Below are positions 46,379 through 58,123 of a stretch of DNA of 64,000 bases, piece by piece. The position numbers and the translations under genes were made by a program. The notes under the pieces were generated by a model. It was given only the letters and a program-made list of their open reading frames with translations. It was not told the origin of the DNA and did no database searches. Source of the DNA: Hirundichthys speculiger (taxonomy: Eukaryota; Chordata; Actinopteri; Beloniformes; Exocoetidae). Positions within the stretch are counted from its first letter, which is position 1. Every line of letters starts with the position of its first letter. The DNA is taken from positions 1,550,001 through 1,614,000 of the forward strand of contig JAGFBZ010000373.1 in NCBI GenBank assembly GCA_018398805.1. The letters are read 5' to 3'.

Positions 46379-47030
46379 AACAACAAAACAAAACCTCCCT
46401 TGTCACCACTCCCTTCCTTGCAGCGTTTTTAACGTGCGTTTTCTAGTGTGCAAACACGTCTGGAGCTTCTCTGGGGAGGAGGAGGAGGAGGGAGATCTGC
46501 TGCTCAGGGATAAACAGAGATTTGCACACTGGGAGTTGTGGTTTAATAACTCAGATCTAGCTTTAAAACAAAAAATGTTATAACATTAGAAAAAAGGCAG
46601 AGCAACAATAGATCCCAGTGTTTTAAAAGGACATGGGATGTTAGAGCCGCCAAGATTTAAACCTTGAGGGCTAAAAATTGCATTGTATTATTTTAAAATA
46701 AGTGGTAAAGATTTGTGGGAGCCAGTTCAAAGACACAGTGAATACAGCCTATAGTTGAGGAGGCTGGATAATTTCACTCCAGTCTGAATTTGTGATGTCA
46801 CAGTACCTTTCTTATGTAGTCACCGAGCGAGAAACATTCAAAACTTGGTTGCCCCTAAGTGACAGGATTGTGTTATATTGGAGTTTTTTTTTTTTTTTTA
46901 AAGCCAAATATTTGCTCTTAAGTATAGAAAGTGATTTTATTTTTTTAAATTTGTTCCCTTTAATTTTACTGGCATGGTTTTAAAATTAACAAACACCGAA
47001 GAAGAGACAGAAGCAACACATTTTTGAGAT
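45643..47030. other. 5' region of the tmem109-like gene and spacer to rnf20
   Basis: The minus strand likely carries the noncoding first exon and promoter of the tmem109-like gene around 45.75-46.3 kb, which is locally GC-richer with CGCG-containing stretches. A 29-base A run lies at 46345-46373. There is no other gene. Confidence 0.45.
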
Positions 47031-47033
47031 CAG

Positions 47034-47039
47034 TTTAAT
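47034..47039 (-). terminator. Possible rnf20 polyadenylation signal (ATTAAA)
   Basis: The variant signal ATTAAA on the minus strand lies about 510 bases downstream of the rnf20 stop codon. It is a weak candidate chosen because no canonical AATAAA lies nearer on that strand. Confidence 0.3.
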
Positions 47040-47544
47040 AACTTGGATATCTGCAATTATACTGCACCAAGCCAAGAAATATTAAAGAAAAACAAGGTTT
47101 GAAATGGAAGAAAAGAAAACATTCACACTACATACATACACAACATTATATGAACATTCACAGCTTTAGAAGGAATGCTTTTTTTTTTTCTCAACGTACT
47201 TTTTTTTTTTTCCTTTGTAAACTGCTTTAGTAGCCTTTTTTCAAATGCCCGTACACACAAACTCACCGCTTTCAGTAAGTGATGCAACCATGTTGTTCTT
47301 GCCAAAAAAAAAAAAATAAAACCAGAGTAGTGGATAATAGATGGGAGAGTCTTCAGTCATCTTTTAGAGAGAAATATTCAAGTTGACCATTCAAAGCAGC
47401 ACTGAAATCATCGTGTGACTTCACACCCCCCAACCCTAACCCTGCTGGGGGAGGGGGTGCGTGAGTGCTGTACTTTCGTCTTGCCCCAGGCAGTGTTTGT
47501 ACTGCTCCACATCTCGTTGACCCAAGAGGGGAGGGATTGTGCAT

Positions 47545-50500
47545 TTAGCCGATGTAAATGCGATGAAAGTCGTTTGCTCCAAAGGCAGCATTGCATTTGG
47601 GGCATTTCCTCTGGCGGGTGTCATAGCGTGTTTTTACACACTCAAAGCAGAACACATGGAAGCACTTTGTCAGAACGGCATCTTTCACCCGAGAGTTGCA
47701 GCACGGACAGGTTAGACGAGCCTGAGAGACAGAGACAGACAGACAGAGGTATTTAAACAAGAAACTGAGGAGCCATTCATGTGCTCGGTTTGAGTGGTTT
47801 GCAGTGATTGATTGTGAATATCTGAGGCAAACAACTATGACATCTGACCACAGCACACACGTAACCATGTAACTCAGAGATAACCTATTTTATGCCCTAA
47901 GAGCTTTGAGACCTGCAAATATTTTTCTTTGATGGATTTTGCCAGAAGGCTACAAACTACGTGACTGCCATATGCCTTCTTTCTACCTCAGGTGTTCACA
48001 TCAGGAACATGAGGTTGGGCTCAGCTGCTTCTTTTATTGATAACATTCAACAGATGAGGACATGCTTGTTGTTTGGGCTGCATGATATTAAGAAAACACG
48101 TGAAATGCATTACTACTATTCCTGCAACATGGCTTTAATGAAAATAAAAAATACTTTCACCCTACAGCAACATTCTTGTAAATTAGCATTTAAATGGGCT
48201 TCTTGGGCAGTGAAGTTCCATCTGATTGGCCAAATATATAGTTGTCATTTAGAGTGTGATTGCATGGCACTAACACATTAACACACTGTCATTAGTGTTA
48301 AATTTATCTAGTTTTTGCAATACTAACATTGCAGATGATGACATTGTAATGATGGTACATTTGATATATTATGCAGCCCTACTTGTTGTAAAGGGAAGAT
48401 TTTGCATAAATATTCTTATTTCAGAAATAAGCGAAGCTCAATGCAACTGTTATTTTTTTTTTACAGTTACAGTACTGTTAATAAAAAGAGGTTACGCGCA
48501 ATAACAACATTGTCCAGATTTAACAAAAAGGAGTTTAAAAATAAAGAATCCAACCAGGAATGAGATCAATGAAAACCACCTCTGAAACATGAAAGTGTTT
48601 CAGAAACTTACTTTTTTTTTTAGTGATATGGATTGAAGAATCTGAAATAAAGTTGATCTAATCTAATTTTACCTTGTATTCACTGATTTCTTCATTCAGG
48701 ATGTCATCTCCATTGCTGATTTTCTCAGCTGGTTTCTTGGCTTTCTCAATCTTTCTGCGAAGTTTGGAGATGTCCTCCTACGGACAGGAGAAAAAAAAAA
48801 TTAAAGGCTGTGTTAAAAAGCAATCTGATACGTCTGTACCACATTTAACTGTTGACTCAGTAAGAAACGTCATGAGTGAATTTCTCTGAAACAGTCAAGG
48901 AGTCTCAGATAGTGGAGTTTACCACTGACGTCTGTTCATGATATAGATCCTCAACAGCACAATAAACAATAAAGGTATTCTGCTGAGGTGTTTCACAAAT
49001 TTGTATCAAGCAACAAGTGAAACTGCATAATTACAGTTCAGTTCAGATAGAGTGATTAATAATCTACAGATATAATAAACAATTAAAAACTATGAATTAA
49101 GTTATAAAGCATTATTTTCAGTGTTAAAAATAAATAAAGGTGTTTTGGAACTTGAGACTACATGCATGAAAGGCTGTGCCTCTGTAAATCATGAAACCAG
49201 CACGTCCCAAAAACTGAATTCTTTTGAGCTCATTGAAAAAGAATTTGATTGTTTTTGTGAAGCATGAATACAATTTCTCTCTGCTCGCTACCAAATGGAG
49301 GTATCTGGATCAGATACCTGGATTCAGGGTGATAGCGCTGTTAAATGAAGGGAGGTCTAAAGAGCATGGAAATCTCTCCTTTCCCACCATTTATAATTTA
49401 GAGATTAGATACCAAAATCATACATGCTCTACTTTCTACTTTCTTGGAAGACAGCATAATATACTTAGAGCCAAAAAGATGAAACATTTTGGTTTAAGTC
49501 GGATGTATTCAACTAATCACATGAAAAAACATGAAGAGCCTGATAAATAATCCAGATGGAAGAAACCAACTGAGCGTTCGTAAACAAGTAGAACATACAA
49601 ACATTTGGAGAGCAGAGAAAACCCTCTGTTGGATCAAGAAAGACCTTTCATGACAACTTTGAGAGATTTATTATACCATGGCCACCAGTTTTGGGACTCA
49701 GTTATCAATCTCTAGACAGGATTTTATCTAACAACACCGGAACTACACAGTGTCAACATCTCTTTTGAATGTAACTGGCCTTTTTAATACCTGTGTTGAC
49801 ACACAGTTGCAGCTTGGGCAAGTGTGTGCTTGTCTGTGTTGGTACCTGTGCTCGTTGTGCATTGAAGGACTCCTTTTCTCTGGAAATGCTGTTCTCAAGG
49901 ACCTCCTCTCTGACCAGTTTGAGCCTTTGCTGAACCTGCTCCAGCTGCGTTCGCAACTCTTCCGACAGCAGCGCAGAATCCTGAGCCTGGAGGACCAGAA
50001 CAGTGGGCTTTATTCATACTCAAAACACCCTTTTGGGATCAGTTTAGTCTGCTGCCATGGCTCATCATTACTAATCAATTAATTACCTTCCGTTTGTTCA
50101 TGTCCAAAGCTTGTGTTCTAAGTGTCAGCTCTCTCTCTGCAGCATTGATGGTGCCCTGCAGCAGGCGCTCCTTCTCCTCAAGCTTCCTCACCACCTGCAG
50201 CTGTGCATCCACCTGTAAATAAGAACACAGCCAGTCCCACTCTCAATATTAAACAATTTTAAAAAGATCCAAGAGTCTGCACTTAGTACTGACAGTAGTA
50301 ATCAGTAAATGATTCATTATTTTAGTTGGCAATTGTAATGTAATGTGGACATGAAGACAGTAGGCATTAAGGTATTCACTGCGCCCTTGTTCTAAGGACT
50401 GTACTACATGGAATTGCTGGTCTTTTCACCTGAGTTTTGAGAGTGAGGAGCTGGTCGGCAAGCTCCTCCTTCTCCTCTTTCAGAAGCTTGTGGATCTGGT

Positions 50501-53500
50501 TAGACTTGATTCTCTCACTCATCAGCTTGAAGTTGGCATCGTCTTTTTCTCTGAGCTGCTGCATGAGGCGGATGTTCTGTTCCTGCATGTCCTCAAAGGC
50601 CTGGCCTGTCACGTCCATCTCGCTAAGGAGTGCATCCTCCTCCTGCAGATAAGGCACAGAGGAAGGAGTGTCAGAGAGCAGAAGGAGAGAACCAACCCAA
50701 AACTTCTCAAAATGAACAGCTTTCAATCACCTGTTTGGCTATGGATAACTTCTTGTTGAGGATTTCAATCTGTTCTTCCACAGAACGGATCTTTCTGAGA
50801 GCCTCTTCATCAGCCATTTTCTTGCCCTCCCTTCTCTCTCGCTCCTCCAGTTCCCTCAGTCGCTGCCGCAGCTCCTCTCCCTGGAACAAGCACAGAAGGC
50901 ATTATTTACCTTAAGATACCTGAACTTGGTAAACACCACAGAAATAAATAATAGAAATAAATTCTGCCTATTAGTCGCCTGATTTGTAGCCTGTTGATCA
51001 CCTCTGACTTGGCCTTCTTTTCAGCAGCCATGAGCTGAACTTTGTCTCTCTGCTCCTTGGGCGCTGAGCGGTACATGTCCAGCAGCAGCTTCATCTCCCT
51101 CTGGGATTCCTGGGCTTTCCTGAACGGTTAAAGTGAAAAATTACCATCACCGAAAATGAACAACATGCCATTCAGGGTCAGAAATCAGCAACCAAACTTT
51201 TTTTTGTTGTTCTTTTATAAAATCGTTGTAATGACAAGTACAAACTCAAGCTGCAATCATCTTGGTATTTTTCAGAAGTTTCTCTGTTTTACCTTCCACA
51301 CTTTAAGACAAAAACAAAGCCTCTTAAAAAATGTTTTTTTTCTTTTTTTTTTTTTAAAGGCAAAGAAATTGAAGAGGTTTCAACATACTCTGAAACTGTA
51401 ACACTGAAAGTGTACTGTGGTATCTTCTAAGACATGTTTATAAATAAATTCATTGTCTGCGGTTTTATGACAAATATTAAAACGTTTCCAAACATACTTG
51501 AGCTCTGCTCGAACAATCTTCAGTTGCTCCATCTCCTTCCTCTTTGAGCCCTCCAACCATGGAGAGCCGCTCCACAGCCGACTCCTCAGGCTGGCTGCTG
51601 CTCCCTGGCTTCTCCTTCTCCTCTTTTATCACACTGCTGCTCCCAATCCCACCACCTCGAATCGGCCTCTCTCTCTCCTTTTCCTTCTCTTTCTCCCTTT
51701 CTTTCTCCTCTTTCTTCATCTCTTTTTTTTCTTCTTTTTCTTTCTTCTCCTCCTTCTCTTCTTCCTTTATAGTTGCCTCTGGTTCAACACCAGGCTCCGC
51801 TTTCACAGAAACACCTTTTAAAAAATATATATACATATTACAAGACACAGAAAAAGAAACACTGTCAATCGGGACAGTCCAGCTGCATTTTAATATGTAC
51901 TTGTAAAACATCATGAGATCATTCATCTTTAATCAAATGTGAACTAAGCTTTCCATCAGTTAACTTGGCATTAGTTACCAGTGCTACTGGGTGTGGAGGA
52001 GCCAGTGTCGGGCTCCGTCTTAACGACAGGCTCTCCAGAGACGGCTGGGGTTGACGGCGAGGTTGTCTCATCCTTCAAATCCATCTCTGTGCTCGACTGT
52101 GACTGAAAAATGGCATTGCCCTTTGAAGCACGAACCTGCACAGCAAACAGATGTCTTTCAGTGTGAATCCTTCAGAGGGGCTTCTATGAAAGTGACCTGA
52201 ATCCATTCAATTTCTCCAACTGGTTAGACTTGGTTGGTACAAGTCTTCCTGTCTTTTTCTGACTTACCTGGTTGAGCTCAGCTTGTGTCTCTCTCAGTCT
52301 CATCTTATATTTCACCACCTCTCCCTTCAGCTGTTGGTTGTGGGTTTGCAGAGTGCTTATCAGATGACGCATCTCTCTGTTGATTGGACCTGAAAGAGAA
52401 AATGGTGAGATGAAAGGTGAGTAGACAGAATATCAGGCATGTGAAATTAGGACCTAACGCCTTTTTGAAACCAATATTACATCTTATTGACTGCATGTCA
52501 GAAACAAAGTCAGTTACCTGCTTGCTCGTTGGCAGCAAGAGTCTGTTCAAATTCGATGCGCAACATCTCATACTCTTTCTTCACCTGAGCCAGTGTGTCT
52601 TCCAGTTGAAACACTTCAGTGCGAACTTTTCTCTGCAGAGCCACCTCATCATTCTGCCCTCATGGGGATGACAGGATGAGATTAAGCAAAGGTAAAAAGG
52701 AACTGTACTGGTGCTTGCACACACGCAGACACACACAAGCACAAAATGAACAAACCTCCATGTGCTCCAGCTGTCGAAGTCGTGCTGTTCTAGTAGTGTT
52801 GAGGCGAGCACGTGTCTCATCTAATTGACTCTTGAGGATTAGAGACTCGTTGTAGAGCACAGAAAACTGTGACTGCAGACAGCGGTACTCAAAAGTGTCT
52901 TTGACCAAACCCTCAGCTCGATTCAGTAGCTCCGTCTGGGAAGAACCAAGGGAAATCCAGGGTAAAAGACAAAAAGACAAGAACACAACTGAAAAGACCA
53001 TTCATTAGAATAAAGTAATGGGAAAAAAAAACATTTCTTTTTTCCAGATGTAAAAACTTTAGCAGATTGGTTTCATGGTAAAAAGGCACATAAATGGAGA
53101 GCTGAGTTGTTGTAATCACATGGCTTATTCGATTAAGACCTCAGTGTGTCTTTGACCTTGTGTCCAGCCTATTTCAGGTCTTACTGGCTCCAAGTTACAG
53201 CTTGTGTCATTTATGTAGCACAATTTTTTTGCTCCACAGTTTGCAACAAATGTATCTTAAAGTGTTCAATTTTTGGAACACTAGAGTCCGAAAACAAAAT
53301 TGAGTTTAATACCTTCATACTGTTGTTCTCATGTTGAAGATTTTGCAGATCCTGCTGGAGTTTCTGCAGCTCTATGAGGCGATTTTCTGCCAGCTCTGTG
53401 TTCTCCTCCAACTCACTGTTCATTTCCTCAAACTGTGTTAATAAAAGTTAAGTGTTAAGGCAAAGGAAGACAACAGAAATGTACATGTCTTGATAAATAT

Positions 53501-55893
53501 TACTCTATACTTGTTTTAATAACCAAACATATGACAAATGAAAATAAATCCTACCTTTCTCTTGTTTATAGTGATGGTTCCACAGACACTGCTGGCCTCT
53601 CCACAAACTTTATAGCCTTTGCTATTTACCTAGAGTGCACAGGGGGCGTGTTATAACATGCTTCACCAAAAACAGATTTTTCATTTTGACATACCGTAAT
53701 ACTAACACTAACAACTAACAGGGTAATGCTAACTAAAACATGCACACAAACTCAAGGATGTCATCATTCTCACCCTCTCCAGTATCTCGCTCAGGTGAGC
53801 GTTTAGTCTGTTCTCTCGCCGACGGATCTTCTCCATGTCCCACTGAAGCTCCTCGATGCGAGCCTGCAGCTTCGCTGACGCGTTGGTCTGCTTTGTTGGC
53901 TGCACGACCCAGAGGTCGAGACTGGGAAGGACAGAAAAATACAGATACTAGATATGAGCGCTGATAAAAACAAGATACTTTCAAAGGAATTAATCTACAG
54001 AAAAGCAAAAGTTAAGAGTGAAAATAGTGGATGGTTAATAGGAAATTGAAATTCTGACTAATTTTTACAAAGAGTTACCCTGGCCAGCCATCCCAATTCA
54101 CTTTATCTACAATACAAATAATTTATCTGATTTCACAAGATTCAACTTTAATTTCCAGGGTGTAGCACCAACAGACACAGAAGAAACTGTCTTTGGCTAC
54201 CACTGTATAAGCATCCAACCAATAAGAGAAACAAAGCATGTGACATAGGCAGAGAAAACCAGACAAGTATCAACAAAGGGCATTCAAAATAGCGGACAGT
54301 GGAGTAGGAATGCCAGTACTGACTGCTGTCAGTTTTGTAATAAAAACTTGTAAACCCAAGATATAAGCAGTTCTCAATCTCAGTTGATTTTAATAGTCGC
54401 TACTGGATATTCATGAACGAGGTTTTGCATAAAACCTGCCAGTGTCCGACTGCAACTAGTTTGGTACGTACTGTACCAGTTAAAATAACTGTGAATGGGA
54501 GGAGTACCAGATCCTCCTGTTCACAGAATTTATCAGTGATTAAAAACATATTTTTGACATACAGTACCTCGCTGGTCATGTGACTGTGCTTCTGCTTGAG
54601 ATCCTCTGTCAGCTGCTGAAGTCGTTCATTTTCACTGCTCAGAAGAGAGTTCAGCTTGGAAGCTACCTGCCACACACTGCCCTCTGAAATAAAAACAAGC
54701 AATTCAAAATGGAACTGATGCAAGCTAGACTTATTTTCTCCTATACATGTATAATATTTAGCCATACTTCATTACAAAGCTGTTATCGTATGTTCCTTCA
54801 TAGAAACTCTCACACGTTTTCTCTTACCAGCTCCAGAGTCCAACTCTGCCTGGAGCTGGTCCACGGTACTCTTCAAACGCTCATACACTTCCATTACACG
54901 ACTGGCCTGCTTCTGGCTGGATTCCACTCTCTCCTGAAGCTCTGCCTCCATCTCCTCACTGGTGCTGCTAGCCAGTGTGGCCAGGAAGGAGTTGGCAGTC
55001 TCTCCCTGGTGGCCTGATCAATAAACACAGGAAACAAGATTTTGGTTTAGAATTCAGATTAATTAACATCATGCTTAGGTATTCCCACTTGTGTGTTCGG
55101 TCTCTCTTCACCTCTCTCTTTGGCTCTTTCCTGGTTGGAGTCACCATCAGGTTCTGGGGTTTCTGGCTTCAGGCTCCGTCCGTCCCCTGAAGGAGACTTC
55201 TGTGGTTCGCTTCCTACATCGTCATAACGTCTGATCGTCAGTCGAATATTTTCATCAAACTGAAAGATGATCAATGGTGTTATATTCCAACTCTTATACA
55301 TTTATAAAATGAAAAACTTTTAGTATTTCTGCTATTGATGCCTGATCTGAATGTCCACCTGGTTCCAGTATCTGTTGAGGATCAGCAGACTGGCATCATC
55401 AGTTGCCTGGCGGGTCTCCAGTCTTTCAATTCGCTCTCTCAATTCATCTTCAATCACCTGGAAACAAACAAGGCACCGACTTAACTGAACACCATCAAGA
55501 CAGTACAAAGGTGTAGTCTACTGTGTCTGTATGAGGGGCTGTAAAAGTACAGTGAAAAACTAATTTACCTGTCTTTGATCAAGAGCCTCTCCAAACTTTC
55601 GGTTCTTAGCTTGGAGAGCTCTGATGTCTTGTTCTTCCTGAAAAAATATATCTTAATTTATATGATGAACCAAACAAAAAGACTCATGGTTACATATGAT
55701 TTGATATTAAAGAGAGACTCACAGAGTTGGACACTCCCCCCAGTTTGATGACAGTCTCCACGGCGGTGCTCCCTCCAGCCGCGGCGCTGACACCGGGTCC
55801 TCCGTCCTCTCCGTCCCTCTCCCTCCGCTTCTCTGGTGGCGCACCGGAGGCCGAAGGCCCGCTAGGGTCGGCAGGGCGCTTCTGTCCCGACAT
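47545..55893 (-). CDS. rnf20: RNF20 / BRE1A E3 ubiquitin ligase, 21 coding exons
   Basis: RNF20 pairs with RNF40 in the nucleus to monoubiquitinate histone H2B on its C-terminal lysine, linked to transcription elongation. Minus-strand exons: 55893-55723, 55637-55569, 55457-55359, 55259-55112, 55013-54828, 54683-54568, 53899-53774, 53629-53555, 53432-53313, 52935-52756, 52653-52518, 52389-52268, 52135-51979, 51814-51498, 51119-51002, 50880-50731, 50642-50430, 50212-50087, 49986-49846, 48777-48673, 47721-47545. That is about 1,016 residues against 975 in human. It has an N-terminal PEKR region, long coiled coils, a Lys/Glu-rich linker, and a C-terminal C3HC4 RING (CPCC ... [10 protein letters not shown] ... 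CPKC) ending FHRIYIG. FDENIR favours RNF20 over RNF40. Exon 51814-51498 has one surplus base near 51550. The acceptor at 53900 is chosen over 53922 to keep phase. Confidence 0.93.
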
Positions 55894-56208
55894 CCTCAGA
55901 CCTCTGAAACAAATTAAGAGACAGAAAAAATGGAGAGAGTAAATGGGGATTCAGATTCATCAGCTGGATTAGCTTGCTTCATCTGCATTTCCAAACAGTA
56001 TACCCCGCAGCCACGAGCAGACAAAATAAACAAACCAAACATAATCAGCTCTCATTTAGAACCGACTGGATCAATGTAAAGTTAGCCTAACGTTAGCCTC
56101 TTGCTAATACTGGCTCCGAATTTTGATAAGTTTTGATTTTCAACGGACGCATTTATGTAGTGCCTTTGTAATACCGTTTGCATCAATGGCAACTAAGTGA
56201 ACTCTTAC

Positions 56209-56295
56209 CTATTTCAATGTTTTGAATTTTTAACTAAAACTGTCTGTGGATGTTGATGTTGCGGCTTCTTGCCTCTCGGAAACGGAAGTAACAGT
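56209..56295 (-). promoter_or_regulatory. rnf20: rnf20 noncoding first exon and TATA-less promoter with ETS motif
   Basis: A donor AG/GTAAGAG at 56208-56209 (minus) and an acceptor TTTGTTTCAG just before AGGTCTGAGGATG (start codon 55893) define an intron in the 5' UTR. CGGAAGT, an ETS-factor site common in housekeeping promoters, lies at about 56283. The transcription start is inferred, not shown. Confidence 0.5.
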
Positions 56296-56720
56296 ATGCT
56301 AGGGGGGACTTTTAACTGACAGCGCGCCCCCTGTTGCCACGGAGGGAACTGCGGCCAGTCGACATTACTTCTTCTGTGTCATTGGTGGAAAAGGTAGAAA
56401 ACATTCATACCGCCGCCTACTGCACCAAAGTGTGTAAACCATGACTTGAAAAGAGCCATTACAGTGAAAGACACGAGTTAAGTGGGTTTGTTCCCATTTC
56501 TATGAGACCTTTTGACGTTTCAGTAGCCTTCCATAGCTAACAACCTGCCCTTCAGTTACTTTCTTAGCCCATCAGCTATTCTAATAGAGTTTAAAATTCT
56601 ATCAGCATATGCACATCACTTTCAGTTACACAAATTGCATTTCCATTCATCCATCCACTATCTATGCCTGTTTAATCCTCTGCAGGGTCATGGGGATCTG
56701 CTGGAGCCTCATCATACCCT
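56296..56720. other. Upstream flank of rnf20 with a short L2-tail fragment
   Basis: Positions 56648-56715 resemble the fish L2-type 3' tail (CCATCCACTATCTATGCC, then TCATGGGGATCTGCTGGAG). This runs directly into the microsatellite. There is no gene. Confidence 0.5.
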
Positions 56721-56826
<106 letters not shown>

Positions 56827-56930
56827 TTACCCTAGTCTGTGTTTCTGTTTGCATTTCCAGATAAAAAAAAAAAACGCGTTTATTACTGACTACAGATAAA
56901 GTCACTTTAGGGGAAGACTAACACTTATAT

Positions 56931-58039
56931 TAGGGCTGGGCAACGATTAAAAATTTAAATCGTGATTAATCGCATTATTTCCCTGATTAATCACGATTAA
57001 TCGCATTGTATATGCAAAATGAAATAATGAATTCAAAAGTAGTTTAAAATGCATTTTTATTGAAATGTTTTGCTGCCATATGAACTATAGTGTCATAACA
57101 TTTGTTGTTCAAACACTTAACATCAGCACTTGTCAGTAACACATATTTAGTGTAAATCTCATCTTAAAAAATGTAAAAAAATAAAATAAAATAAATAAAG
57201 CTTATTGCCACTGCCACAAACAAAATCCAACAAAATGATTGTGGCTCAGCACAATCAGAACATTAAAACAGGTAATTTCTGTGGTAACAGCAGAGACTTT
57301 TAATGTGGAGTTCAACTTGGCAGTTGTTACAAATAACCTTGATTCTGTCAAATCCTCCATCTGGGAGAACTTTAAAATGAAAATGTCCATGTAAAAGTTC
57401 AGTAACTTTACCAATCCATCCATGTATCATTCATTCTTTCCATTTTCAATTGTCAATCAAAAAAAAAAAAAAAAAAAAAAATTAAAAAGTGACATTTTAT
57501 TACGTTTTTCGTTTTTTAATCTAACACAAAAAATAAAATAAAAAAAAAAAGCCTATTTTTTTATATTTCAATTTTAGACTTGGATCAAAAATACAAAAAT
57601 AAAAAAAACGGGCCACAGAAGTAAATTTGTTTTATAATCAAGGACAAGACTTTCTGTTGTCGTTACACATCTCTGCCACTAGATGGAGCCGCACTGAAGT
57701 AACCAGTAAGAGAATAGCACGACAGTGAACACATGAAGAGATCTGGTGTAACATGGAGGAACGACGCAATAGTTTTGCTGCAGTCCAGAATTTTTTTTTA
57801 GACAGAATTGTTAATATTGCTGCCTGAGTTGTTTCCATAACTGTAAAGTTCACAGATTTTTACCGTTCTCCATGTCTGTTTTAGCTTTCCCTTATGTTTA
57901 CTGTTTTCCGGTTCCGCAGCAGCAAGTAACAGACTTTTCAAAACAAAAGCATGTGAGGAACATGCGTTAACATGTGATAAAATAAATGTCGGCGTTAATA
58001 AATTAATGCGTTAACGCAATAATAACTTGCCCAGCCCTA
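56931..58039. mobile_element. TAGGGCTGGGC...-type hAT-like element (copy 2)
   Basis: The ends TAGGGCTGGG and CCCAGCCCTA are perfect 10-bp inverted repeats, and the internal AACGATTAAAA/GTTAACGCAATAATAAC subterminal pattern is also inverted. The total is 1,109 bp. No transposase frame is visible. No convincing target duplication is seen. A degraded second copy is at 18154-19235. Confidence 0.75.
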
Positions 58040-58123
58040 GTTTTATATTGATGTGAAAATGATTGGATCTGATCACTGACAACTTAACTGACAGGCTATG
58101 TACCTCAGACTTTTAAGGTTTCA

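Noticed and set aside
49224..49550. 108-codon plus-strand frame in an rnf20 intron
   Set aside because: Mildly reminiscent of decayed transposon coding sequence, but no diagnostic motif is present.
56931..58047. 8-bp target duplication for the TAGGGCTGGG element
   Set aside because: Flanks ACTTATAT and GTTTTATA are similar but not identical at any consistent border, so no target duplication is claimed.
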